Origin: Zoogloea oleivorans
GTDB lineage: Bacteria > Pseudomonadota > Gammaproteobacteria > Burkholderiales > Rhodocyclaceae
DNA: 45,346 bases
Direction: 5' to 3'
Assembly: GCA_030157785.1 (NCBI GenBank)
Contig: JAOAUC010000045.1
Location: 1 to 45,346 of the forward strand
Under the pieces are notes generated by a model, which worked only from the letters and a program-made list of their open reading frames with translations, made no database searches and was not told the DNA's origin. This document shows positions 35,351 through 43,673 of the stretch, piece after piece. The position numbers and the translations under genes were made by a program. Position 1 is the first letter of the stretch. Every line of letters begins with the position of its first letter.

Positions 35351-37198
35351 ATGGAAGAGTTCATCGGCGGCCTGTGGCATCGTTTCATCACCCGCGCGGC
35401 AACGCGCAGCTATCCGCAGGCGGTGGTGCGGCTGGCCGACATGGAGCGCACCGCCGGCATTCTCTTCCGTGCGCTGGGGGGCGACCCCGGCCTGCGCGTG
35501 GCGCCGGCGGCCGAGGTGGAACACGGCGCCCGCCGCAACTGGCTGGCGCGCCTCGCCCACACCGGCGAAAAGGCCGCCCACGCGGCGCGGGACGATGAAA
35601 CCCTGCGCCTGCCGGCCGAAATCACCCTCTTTCCCGAACGCAGCCTGAACCGTGACCTCTACCTGTGGCTGATCGCCCAGGGCGCGGCGCTGGATGCCGA
35701 CCAGGCCCTCGCCGACAACTGGATCGTCGCCAACCAGGCCGCCAGCGCGGCCACGCTGGAAGCCTTTCCGGGCTTTGCCACGCGTTACCGCCGCCTGGTG
35801 GACGCGGTGCTCGCCGAACGCCCCGACCCGGCCAAGCTGCCTGCCGACGAGGCCGCCGCCGAGCGGGCCATCCGCCAGGCGCTGACTGCGCCCGGCAGCG
35901 TCGCCAGCCTGCCCGCCGCCCGCAAACCACCCACGCCGGTGGCCCTGTGGCTGTATCCGGCGCCGGTTTCCATCGACCGCCGCCAGTCGCCCTCTGCCCC
36001 GACACCGGCCGAAAACCGCGATGGCGCCAGCAAGACCAGCGACGCCACCGAGCGCCGTCGCCAGGCCCAGCGCGAAGACATGCCCGACGGCAAGAACGGC
36101 CTGATCCTGCCCTTCCGCGCCGAGAGCCTGTTGTCCTTCGCCGACTTTGTGAAGGTGAACCGCGCCCATGACGAAGACCCGGATGACAACCCGGCCAGGG
36201 CGGCCAGCGAAATGGACACCATCTCGGTGGCCCAGGACGGCAAGGACACCGCCTCGAAAGTGCGTTTTGATCTCGACCTGCCCTCCGCCGCGCAGGACGA
36301 CGTTCCGCTGGAAAGCGGCATCCTGCTGCCCGAATGGGACTGGAAGAAGCAGGTGCTCAAGCGCGACATGTGCCGCGTCACCGTGCTCGACCCGCGCGAT
36401 GCCACGCCCGGCCCGCTGCCCTCGCGCCTGGTACGCCCGGCGCGCAGCCTGCGCCGCCAGCTCGAAGCCCTGACGCCCGCCCGGCGCTGGCTGAAGAACC
36501 AGCCGGACGGCCCGGAGCTCGACATCGACGCCTGCGTGCGCGCCTTTGCCGACCGCCGCACCGGCCACTCGGTGGGCAGCAGCGGCGGCTATCTGTCGTG
36601 CGAGCGGCGCGAACGCGACCTGTGCTGCCTCGTTCTGGCGGATCTGTCGCTGTCCACCGACACCTGGGTGAGCGACGAGCAGCGCGTCATCGACGTGATC
36701 CGCGACAGCCTGTGGCTGTTCTCCGAGGCGCTCGGCGCTACCGGCGACCCCTTCGGCCTGTACGGTTTCTCGTCGCTGCGCCGCGATCACATCCGCTTTC
36801 ACCGCATCAAGGATTTCGACGAGAAGATCGACGACCGCATCCGCGGCCGCATCGCGGCGCTCAAGCCCGGCTTCTACACGCGCATGGGCGCCGCCATCCG
36901 CCACGCCACGCAGATCCTCGCCAAGCGGCCCGAAGCCCTGCGCCTGCTGATGATCCTGTCCGACGGCAAGCCCAACGACATCGATCACTACGAGGGCCGC
37001 TACGGCATCGAAGATACCCGGATGAGTCTCAACGCAGCGCGCCAGCAAGGCGTACGCCCGTTTTGCGTGACCATCGACAAGGAGGGGCAGGGCTATCTGC
37101 CGCACCTTTTCGGCCCGGCCGGTTACACCATCCTGCGCAACCCGGCCGAACTGCCCGCCCGCCTGCCCAAGCTCTACGCCCAGCTCACGGCGGGTTGA
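35351..37198 (+). CDS. norD: NorD-like von Willebrand factor A protein
   Basis: A 615-aa cytosolic protein with a charged N-terminal half and a C-terminal VWA domain. The MIDAS motif LADLSLSTDTW lies at about residue 430, later followed by LYGFSSLRRDHIRFHRIKDF and LMILSDGKPNDIDHYEG. This layout is that of NorD, the accessory protein that works with the NorQ/CbbQ ATPase to mature nitric oxide reductase. No norQ, norB or norC is present here, so its partner must be elsewhere. AAGGAAAG precedes the ATG. It overlaps the convergent EAL gene by 14 bp. CbbO is the main alternative. Confidence 0.75.
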   Translation: MEEFIGGLWHRFITRAATRSYPQAVVRLADMERTAGILFRALGGDPGLRVAPAAEVEHGARRNWLARLAHTGEKAAHAARDDETLRLPAEITLFPERSLNRDLYLWLIAQGAALDADQALADNWIVANQAASAATLEAFPGFATRYRRLVDAVLAERPDPAKLPADEAAAERAIRQALTAPGSVASLPAARKPPTPVALWLYPAPVSIDRRQSPSAPTPAENRDGASKTSDATERRRQAQREDMPDGKNGLILPFRAESLLSFADFVKVNRAHDEDPDDNPARAASEMDTISVAQDGKDTASKVRFDLDLPSAAQDDVPLESGILLPEWDWKKQVLKRDMCRVTVLDPRDATPGPLPSRLVRPARSLRRQLEALTPARRWLKNQPDGPELDIDACVRAFADRRTGHSVGSSGGYLSCERRERDLCCLVLADLSLSTDTWVSDEQRVIDVIRDSLWLFSEALGATGDPFGLYGFSSLRRDHIRFHRIKDFDEKIDDRIRGRIAALKPGFYTRMGAAIRHATQILAKRPEALRLLMILSDGKPNDIDHYEGRYGIEDTRMSLNAARQQGVRPFCVTIDKEGQGYLPHLFGPAGYTILRNPAELPARLPKLYAQLTAG

Positions 37199-37952
37199 GG
37201 GCCGGGCCGGCCAGAACGCTGGCCACGCTGCGCGACAACTGGCGTGCCGGCTCGGCAGCGGGCCGACCGAGCAGGTAGCCCTGGGCGCAGTCGCAGCCCA
37301 GCTTCTGGAGGGTGGCCAGCTCCCGCGAATCCTCGACGCCTTCGGCGACTACCCGCACGCCAAGGCCGCCCGCAAGACGCAGGAAGGCCGCCACGGCCTG
37401 TTGGCGAGGCAGGTTGGTGTGGATCTGGCGTATGTGCGCCGGGGCCAGCTTGACGAAGTCCGGTTGCGGCACTGCGCCATCGGCGTCGAGCGCATCGAAG
37501 GACAGGCCAAAGCCTTGCGCGGCGAGGGCCTGGAGTGCTGCGGCCAGCCCCTCTGCACCGTCTTCGCCGTGATGGATGTGCTCGATCACCAGCTGCTCGG
37601 CGGGTAGCCCCGCGGTTTCAACCATTGCCAGCAGCGCGTCTGTGGCCGCCTGGTCGACGATCATCGCGGCGCTCAGGTTGATGAAGAGCCGCCCGGGAAG
37701 GTGTGCGGCGGTGAAGCTTGCCAGCGCCCGGCGGCAGGCCAGATGCTCCAGCGCCAGCCCCAGTCCGGCATCCCGGGCCACCCGCAGCAACTGCTCCGGG
37801 GTGTGCAGCGGCGAGTCTTCCGGGCCGCGCATCAGGGTTTCGTAACCCAGCACATCCCGGCTGTGCAGATCGAAGATGGGCTGGAAGACGAAGTCGAGGG
37901 CTTCGTCGGCGATGAGGGTGCGAAGGTGGGCGATGAGGCCGCTGAGGTACAT
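37185..37952 (-). CDS. Stand-alone EAL-domain protein, probably non-catalytic
   Basis: A 255-aa cytosolic protein that is a single EAL domain with no GGDEF. The motif is YETLMRGP (Glu38), and Asn92 (INLSAAM), Glu124, Lys168, AEGVED and AQGYLLGRP are kept. The metal motif DDFG is changed to DALD (residues 153-156) and KxD to KLA (Ala170), so two metal-binding Asp are gone. It should bind c-di-GMP or a protein rather than hydrolyse it. It has no close operon partner and is convergent with norD. Confidence 0.88.
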   Translation of the reverse strand: MYLSGLIAHLRTLIADEALDFVFQPIFDLHSRDVLGYETLMRGPEDSPLHTPEQLLRVARDAGLGLALEHLACRRALASFTAAHLPGRLFINLSAAMIVDQAATDALLAMVETAGLPAEQLVIEHIHHGEDGAEGLAAALQALAAQGFGLSFDALDADGAVPQPDFVKLAPAHIRQIHTNLPRQQAVAAFLRLAGGLGVRVVAEGVEDSRELATLQKLGCDCAQGYLLGRPAAEPARQLSRSVASVLAGPALNPP

Positions 37953-38018
37953 GAGGGAGGGCGGGCGCAGGCCGATAGGGTAATACCGCTATTGTCGGCA
38001 CCGGGTCACGCAAATTGA

Positions 38019-38038
38019 ATGAAGCTTTTATGAAGCTT
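38019..38038. promoter_or_regulatory. 11-bp phased direct repeat, possible response-regulator site
   Basis: ATGAAGCTT occurs at 38019-38027 and again at 38030-38038, a period of 11 bp, i.e. one helical turn. It lies in the 229-bp divergent gap between the EAL gene and the lipoprotein gene. OmpR/PhoB-type regulators bind such spaced direct repeats, but no regulator of that class is in the window. Confidence 0.35.
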
Positions 38039-38181
38039 GGTCGCCTCGGGCCAGGCGAGATCCGTCATGTTTTGCTTGACTTTCGGCATATGACGTACAC
38101 GTTGATCAAAGGCAAAGCCCGGTCCTGCCGGGAAGGTGAATATGCACTCAGTGATCCGTGCAGTGAAAAAGGAGGCTTATT

Positions 38182-38883
38182 GTGTTGATCAACAAAAGAA
38201 ACTGTTGCGCCGGAATGCTCTTGACGGTTCTTCTGGCGGCCTGCGGTGGTGGCGGGGGTGGTTCGAGCTTCACGCCGGTTTCCTCTACCGAAACCTTTCA
38301 GCTGAGAACGGCGTGGATCAATTACCTCACGGACTCCCGATCCTTGCCCTTCACGGTAAGCGGTACGTCCTCCGGCATCCGGATCACCGGCTCGGGCACC
38401 CTCACGCAGGGAAGCCTGTCGGCAAGCGGATTTGAAGGGGTGAGCGCAATGCAGAAGACGTTTGCCATCACGGGCAGCGTCACCGGCAATGGCACCACCG
38501 TGCCGCTATCGAGCTCGATCACCGATTACGTGGACAGCAACTATTACCCGCTGGGCAGCAGTGGCGATGAATACACCGTGGTCAATGGCACGGCCACCAT
38601 TCCGCAGACGGCTGTGGTCAATGACACGGGCACCCTGTTTACCGAGAACCGCTATCAGACCAGTGCGAAGGCCGTGCTGCTGGGAACGAACACGCTGTCT
38701 TATGCCGTCCGGCCGGATGCGGCCTCGACGGCCTTGCTCAAGCTGATCCAGGTGGAAAAGAACACGGCCGGCACCACGACGGATACGACAACGATGACTT
38801 TCCGGATGACCCCGGCCGGCGGGCTGACGCGCCTGTCCGAGGTGTCAACCGACGGCACTGAAACCATTACCATCACCTATTGA
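38182..38883 (+). CDS. Exported lipoprotein with Gly/Ser/Thr-rich body, unknown function
   Basis: A 233-aa protein. The start GTG 38182 is set by a perfect AGGAGG at 38170-38175. The lipoprotein signal has the lipobox LLAAC (Cys21) followed by a six-Gly linker. The rest is Thr/Ser/Asn-rich and beta-predicted (FAITGSVTGNGTTVPLSSSI, STDGTETITITY), like a surface beta-sandwich. I recognise no family. It is low in Lys and Arg and slightly less GC-rich than its neighbours. Confidence 0.7.
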   Translation: MLINKRNCCAGMLLTVLLAACGGGGGGSSFTPVSSTETFQLRTAWINYLTDSRSLPFTVSGTSSGIRITGSGTLTQGSLSASGFEGVSAMQKTFAITGSVTGNGTTVPLSSSITDYVDSNYYPLGSSGDEYTVVNGTATIPQTAVVNDTGTLFTENRYQTSAKAVLLGTNTLSYAVRPDAASTALLKLIQVEKNTAGTTTDTTTMTFRMTPAGGLTRLSEVSTDGTETITITY

Positions 38884-38915
38884 GCACGCTCGGGGAGGCC
38901 GGGCTCCCTGCCCGG

Positions 38916-39920
38916 CTAAACCAGTTCCGCGGCTTTCAGCTCGGCCTTGATGTAGGCATACAGCACCGGCGCAATGGCCACGCCGCCAAAGCCGAACAAC
39001 GCTTCCATCAGCACCATTGAGAGCAGGATCTCCCAGGCTTTGGCGTTGATCTCGCCACCGACTATGCGCGCGTTGAGGAAGTACTCGGCCTTGTGCAGCA
39101 CGATCAGAAACACCAGCGAGGCTGCCGCCGCAACCGGCGATACCGACAGGCTGATGAGCACGATGATGGTGTTGGAAATGAGATTGCCGACCACCGGCAG
39201 CAGGCCCACCAGCGCCGTGATGAGCACCATGGTCTTGCCGAAGGGCAGGTGGATGCCCATCAGCGGCAGCAGGGCCAGGATGTAGATGCCCGTCAGGCTC
39301 GCGTTGATGAGGGAAATCTTGCCCTGGGCGACGAAGACGCTGTGGAACGATTCGTAAAAACGGTGGATGCGCGCCATCAGGGCTTCTGCCAGGGGCTTGC
39401 GACTGCCCGGCGAAGCCACTTCCTGCACCGCCAGCATGGCCCCGAGAATCATGCCGATGAGGATGTGGGCCAGCGCCACGCCGGCCTCCTTGCCCAGCAG
39501 GCGCAGCTCGGGCGCGTGTTCGCGCAGCCAGTGCACCGCCTCGGCCTTCAGCTCCGGGGCGTTGCTGGGCAGGCTGCTCGGCAGCCAGGGTGGAAGCACG
39601 GCATTGGCGCTCTCGATGGTTTCGGCGATCCTGACCCACATGGCCTCGACGCCGCCGCCCCGATGCAGCATCGAGACGATCCACAGGCCGAATCCGGAGA
39701 CGCAGGCCACTACCAGCACCGCCAGCCCGGCGGTCGCCACCAGCTTGCCGCGCTGCCCGGCAAAGTATTTTCCGACCAGCGGCTGGGCGAGGTGCACCAG
39801 CATGTAAACCAGCATGGCGGCGAACAGCCCGTGCAGCAGGTGCAGGCTCAACACCGCCAGGATGCCGGCGGCGGCCAGGATGCAGGAAGTTGCGGTGATC
39901 CAATCTTTACGGCTGTACAT
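38916..39920 (-). CDS. AI-2E family transporter (PerM-like), copy 2
   Basis: A 334-aa inner-membrane protein of the same family as the product at 9102-10172, with paired N-terminal helices (SLHLLHGLFAAMLVYMLVHL). A soluble middle segment is followed by LINASLTGIYILALLPLMGI, LITALVGLLPVVGNLISNT and the terminal ALFGFGGVAIAPVLYAYI. It is clearly diverged from copy 1 and not a recent duplicate. It lies 61 bp downstream of the hemolysin III gene, on the same strand. Confidence 0.85.
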   Translation of the reverse strand: MYSRKDWITATSCILAAAGILAVLSLHLLHGLFAAMLVYMLVHLAQPLVGKYFAGQRGKLVATAGLAVLVVACVSGFGLWIVSMLHRGGGVEAMWVRIAETIESANAVLPPWLPSSLPSNAPELKAEAVHWLREHAPELRLLGKEAGVALAHILIGMILGAMLAVQEVASPGSRKPLAEALMARIHRFYESFHSVFVAQGKISLINASLTGIYILALLPLMGIHLPFGKTMVLITALVGLLPVVGNLISNTIIVLISLSVSPVAAAASLVFLIVLHKAEYFLNARIVGGEINAKAWEILLSMVLMEALFGFGGVAIAPVLYAYIKAELKAAELV

Positions 39921-39981
39921 CGACGACCCCGTTGCTATGCGTGGGTCGCAAGGGTATCCGCATTCCGGCCGCGCTTAGCGT

Positions 39982-40620
39982 TCAGCTTGAATAGCCGGCT
40001 ACCGCCACCACGTGGCAGGCCGTGCCGGCCATCACGAACAGGTGCCAGATGAAATGCCCGAAGCGCACCCGCGCATCGGTCAGGAAGAAAATCACCCCGG
40101 CCGTGTAGGCGAGGCCGCCGGCCAGGAGCCACAGCAGACCCGGCGAGGGCATGCGGTCGATCAGGGGTACGGCGGCGGCCACTACCAGCCAGCCCATCAG
40201 CAGGTACAGGCCGGTGGACCACAGGGGGTGGCTCAGGCGGTCCAGAACCTTCAGGGCGATGCCGATGCAGGCCAGCCCCCACACCACGCCGAACAGGCTC
40301 CAGCCCCACGCGCCATTTAGCACGCCGAGGGCGAAGGGGGTGTAGCTGCCGGCAATGAACAGGTAGATGGCGCCGTGATCGAGCTTGCCGCAGATGGCTT
40401 TGGCGCGGCTGTCGGGCAGGGCGTGATAGAGGGCTGAGGCAAAGTACAGCAGGACCATCGTCACCGCGAAGACGACGGTGCCGACCACCGCTGCGGTCGG
40501 CCCGCGTTCGGCGATGTTGCCGATCAGAAAGGGCATGCTGATCAGCGCCAGCACACAGCCGAGGCCGTGGCTGACGCTGTTGGCGATTTCCTCGGCCCGG
40601 CTCTGGGCGCGGGCGCTCAT
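39982..40620 (-). CDS. Hemolysin III / PAQR-family membrane protein
   Basis: A 212-aa protein with seven predicted membrane helices, of the YqfA/hemolysin III family. Conserved polar positions are present: EEIANSVSHGLG, FASALYHALPDS, KLDHGAIYLFIAGSYTPFALG, and RFGHFIWHLFVMAGTACHVVAV, where the His residues form the zinc site. The hemolysin name is historical; a PAQR-like membrane receptor or lipid hydrolase is more likely. It begins 2 bp after the stop of the Spy-like gene. Confidence 0.92.
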   Translation of the reverse strand: MSARAQSRAEEIANSVSHGLGCVLALISMPFLIGNIAERGPTAAVVGTVVFAVTMVLLYFASALYHALPDSRAKAICGKLDHGAIYLFIAGSYTPFALGVLNGAWGWSLFGVVWGLACIGIALKVLDRLSHPLWSTGLYLLMGWLVVAAAVPLIDRMPSPGLLWLLAGGLAYTAGVIFFLTDARVRFGHFIWHLFVMAGTACHVVAVAGYSS

Positions 40621-40622
40621 GC

Positions 40623-41075
40623 TTACTGCTTGCCGCGCATCCCGCCACGACGGGTGCCGCGATGGGAGTCGTCGAAGATCTTTTTCTGTTCCGGCGTCAG
40701 CACGGCGTAGAACTCCTTCAGCACAACGATGTGGCTGGCCATCGCGGCTTCATGGGTCTTCATGCGCTCGAGCATCTTCTCGGCGCGCTCCGGGGTCGTC
40801 AGCTTGGCCCAGTCTTCGGCCTTGCCGGCTTCCGGCTTGTGCATGGGATGCTCGGAGTCGACAAGCTTCTTCCACGCCACGTCCTGCTCGGGGGTCAGCT
40901 TGAGCGCGTCATGGACCTTTTTGTGGTGCTGCTCCATGTGCTCGGCGCGGTGTTCGCGATAGCCGCTCCCGTCGCCCATCCGCCCACAGGGGGCATCGGC
41001 AAGGGCGGGAATGGCCACGGCCCCGAGGGTCGAGGCAACAAGCAGGGACTGGATGAGGTGGCGAGGACGGATCAT
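40623..41075 (-). CDS. Spy/CpxP-family periplasmic chaperone-like protein
   Basis: A 150-aa exported protein with a signal peptide (SLLVASTLGAVAIPALA, cleavage before DAPCG) and His-rich, charged helices. Two LTPEQ motifs occur, at KLTPEQDVAWKKL and VLTPEQKKIFDDS, diagnostic of the LTxxQ (Spy/CpxP) family. It should hold unfolded periplasmic proteins. The tail is basic and Gly-rich (RRGGMRGKQ). AAGGAA precedes the ATG. It is the first gene of the minus-strand pair with hemolysin III. Confidence 0.88.
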   Translation of the reverse strand: MIRPRHLIQSLLVASTLGAVAIPALADAPCGRMGDGSGYREHRAEHMEQHHKKVHDALKLTPEQDVAWKKLVDSEHPMHKPEAGKAEDWAKLTTPERAEKMLERMKTHEAAMASHIVVLKEFYAVLTPEQKKIFDDSHRGTRRGGMRGKQ

Positions 41076-41210
41076 GGCGATGTTCCTTCTGCTGGTGAGC
41101 GGTGGATTGACGGCGTTGCAAAGCCCTTAACGCAGTATGGACCCGCAATGGCTACAGCCTGAACCATGCAGATGAAACAAAACGTACGCTGGCGCACACA
41201 AGTTCCGCGT

Positions 41211-43673
41211 TCAGTCGGGGGTCCGGCTATTAGCCCATTCGATGACCTGCGCTGCCGGCATCGGCCGGGCAATTCCGTAGCCCTGTCCGAGCTCGCAGCC
41301 CAGTTCGAGGAGCAACTCGGCGTGCTGCCAGGTTTCGACACCCTCGGCGATCACCTTGCGGTTGAAGGCCGAGGCCAGCCCGATGACCGCGTTGACCAGG
41401 GCGCGGTCTTCCTTGTCGTCGAGAATGTCGCGCACAAAGCCCTGGTCGATCTTGAGGATGCTGACCGGCAGGCGCTTGAGGTACTTGAGGGAGGAATAGC
41501 CCGTCCCGAAGTCGTCGAGGGAGAAGTCGATGCCGAGTTGCTGCACCTCGAGGATCAGCGCGCGGGCCTGCTCGACGTCGTTGAGGGCCACCGTTTCGAG
41601 GATTTCGATTTCCAGCAGGTGCGCCGGGGCCTGGGGGTAGCGTTGCAGGATGGCCTTGAGCTGTTCGACGAAACCCGGCGTCTGGATGTGGCGTGCTGCA
41701 ATATTGACGCTGACGCTCCATTGCCGGCCGGCGGCGCGCCAGGCGAGGGCCTGCTGCAGGGCCGTTTCGAGCACCCACTCGCCGATGTCCACGATAAGTG
41801 GCGAATGCTCCACCTGGGGCAGGAAGTCGCCGGGCGGGATGAGGCCCTTGTGCGGATGTATCCAGCGCAACAGGGCTTCCATGCCGAGGATTTCCCCGCT
41901 GCGCATGTTGATCTTGGGTTGGTAATACAGGGCCAGCTGCCCCTGCTGGAGGGCTTCGCGTACCCGCGACACGATCTGGTGAGATTGCTGGACGTGCCGG
42001 TCATTGCTCACGTCGAACCAGCAAATCTGGTTCCGACCGGCCTGCTTGGCCAGGTACATGGCCTGGTCGGCGTGGCGGATCAGGGTGTCGGCGTCCGAAT
42101 TGTCCGGCGGGTAGACCGTCACGCCGATGCTGGCCGAGACGTTGATGTGGAACTCGCCGAGGGTGAAAGGCGAGGACAGGGATTCGAGAATGCGCGCCAG
42201 CGGCGTCTGCAGGGCTAGGGTGTCCTCCAGGTCTTCGAAAAGGATGACGAACTCGTCACCCCCCAGGCGCGACAGGGTGTCGATGCCGCGCAGGTTGTGA
42301 AGCAGGCGCTCGGCCACCTGGATCAGCAACTGGTCGCCGGTTTCGTGACCGTAGGTGTCGTTGATCGGCTTGAACTGGTCGAGATCGAGCACGCAGACGG
42401 CCAGCAGGCTGCTGTTGCGCCGGGCCTTGTCGATGGCGCGGCTGAATCGGTCGGCCAGCAGAAGCCGGTTGGGCAGGCCGGTGAGCGCGTCGTGGCCGGC
42501 CTGCCACTGCAGTTTTTGCTGGGCCTTGTGTTTCTCGGTGACATCCCGGAAGACCAGCACGCCGCCCAGCAGCACGCCTTCCTGCGAGAAAATCGGGGCT
42601 GCGGACTCCTCGATCCGGTATTCCTTGCCCTGCCGGTCGCGCAGTACGGCCTGCCCTGCGGCATGCGCCAGCGCCCCGCTCTCCAGCACGTCGTCGAGCA
42701 GGTCGCTGGCGGCCTGGCCGCTTATGCCGTCGATGACATGGAAAATGTCGGCGATCGGCCGCCCTGCGGCTTCTTCCCGGCCCCAGCCCACGTAGCGCTC
42801 GGCAACGGCATTGAGAAAGGTGACCCGCCCGGCGGCATCTGTCGTGATGACCGCGTCGCCGATCGAGGCGAGCGTAACCTGGGCCAGCTCCTTCTCGGCC
42901 TGCAGGGCCAACTGCAATTCGCGCTCCTTGCCGGCCCGCAATGCCAGGGCGTCCAGCATGAAATTGAAAGCCCGGGCCAGATGGCCAAGCTCGTCGACGC
43001 CGGCGGTGATGGCCCGTACCTGCATCTTGCCCGTGCGTACGGCGTCGGCGACCTCCCGCAGGTGGGTCAGGCGCCTGGTCAGACGCGCCGCCATGAGCCT
43101 GGCCAGCAGCGTGCCGACGATGATGGCGAGCCCCGTGTACAGCAATCCGCTGAAGGTGATTGATTCAAGCCGGGCCGCGGTGGCGCTTTGTGAAACGCCG
43201 ACCCGGATCCAGCCAAGCCGTGCCCCGTTGGCGATCACCGGCATCGCCAGATCGACCAGGGCGCGGTTCTGAACCAGGATTTCAGCTTCGCCTGGCCGGG
43301 CTCCGTCCAGGCGATTCATGTCGGCCAGGTACAGGCCGCGTTTGTCGGGCTGGGCGTGGGCGAGGATTTTTCCGCTGTTCAGGACCACCATGACGTGCAC
43401 GACCCCCGGATACTGGCTGAGGGCCAGGGTCATTTCCTGCAGCCCTGCCAGATCGGAGGCGAGCATCGGTGAAATGGCGGTCAGGCTTAGGGTCTTTGCC
43501 AGATTCCGGGCAACGTCTGTCTGGCTTTCGACCAGGAAGTCATGCTGCCGGAGGGTCAGGTCGTAAACGAAAAGGGACATCATGACCGCGTGCACGAGGG
43601 CCACGCCCCAGATGAGCTGCTGTCGCACACTGCCGGCAAAATACTGCGTCAAGCGCCTCAGGGCGGCGTTCAT
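41211..43673 (-). CDS. Membrane HAMP-PAS-GGDEF-EAL protein (dual c-di-GMP enzyme)
   Basis: An 820-aa inner-membrane protein. TM1 is about 20-38, a periplasmic sensor region covers about 40-170, and TM2 is about 174-192. HAMP is about 193-245, PAS about 262-380, GGDEF about 390-550, and EAL about 560-815. GGDEF residues 471-475 are intact, with the I-site RGID at 462-465. In the EAL part, MEALLRW (599-601), SLDDFGTGYSSL (720-723), KID and AEGVE are intact, so both activities are possible. ATG 43673 overlaps the stop of the PhnD-like lipoprotein (ATGA), which points to a sensing pair. Confidence 0.93.
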   Translation of the reverse strand: MNAALRRLTQYFAGSVRQQLIWGVALVHAVMMSLFVYDLTLRQHDFLVESQTDVARNLAKTLSLTAISPMLASDLAGLQEMTLALSQYPGVVHVMVVLNSGKILAHAQPDKRGLYLADMNRLDGARPGEAEILVQNRALVDLAMPVIANGARLGWIRVGVSQSATAARLESITFSGLLYTGLAIIVGTLLARLMAARLTRRLTHLREVADAVRTGKMQVRAITAGVDELGHLARAFNFMLDALALRAGKERELQLALQAEKELAQVTLASIGDAVITTDAAGRVTFLNAVAERYVGWGREEAAGRPIADIFHVIDGISGQAASDLLDDVLESGALAHAAGQAVLRDRQGKEYRIEESAAPIFSQEGVLLGGVLVFRDVTEKHKAQQKLQWQAGHDALTGLPNRLLLADRFSRAIDKARRNSSLLAVCVLDLDQFKPINDTYGHETGDQLLIQVAERLLHNLRGIDTLSRLGGDEFVILFEDLEDTLALQTPLARILESLSSPFTLGEFHINVSASIGVTVYPPDNSDADTLIRHADQAMYLAKQAGRNQICWFDVSNDRHVQQSHQIVSRVREALQQGQLALYYQPKINMRSGEILGMEALLRWIHPHKGLIPPGDFLPQVEHSPLIVDIGEWVLETALQQALAWRAAGRQWSVSVNIAARHIQTPGFVEQLKAILQRYPQAPAHLLEIEILETVALNDVEQARALILEVQQLGIDFSLDDFGTGYSSLKYLKRLPVSILKIDQGFVRDILDDKEDRALVNAVIGLASAFNRKVIAEGVETWQHAELLLELGCELGQGYGIARPMPAAQVIEWANSRTPD

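Noticed and set aside
38898..38916. GCCGGG/CCCGGC hairpin between the lipoprotein and the second AI-2E gene as a shared terminator
   Set aside because: The hairpin is real but has no T-tract on either side, so intrinsic termination is doubtful.
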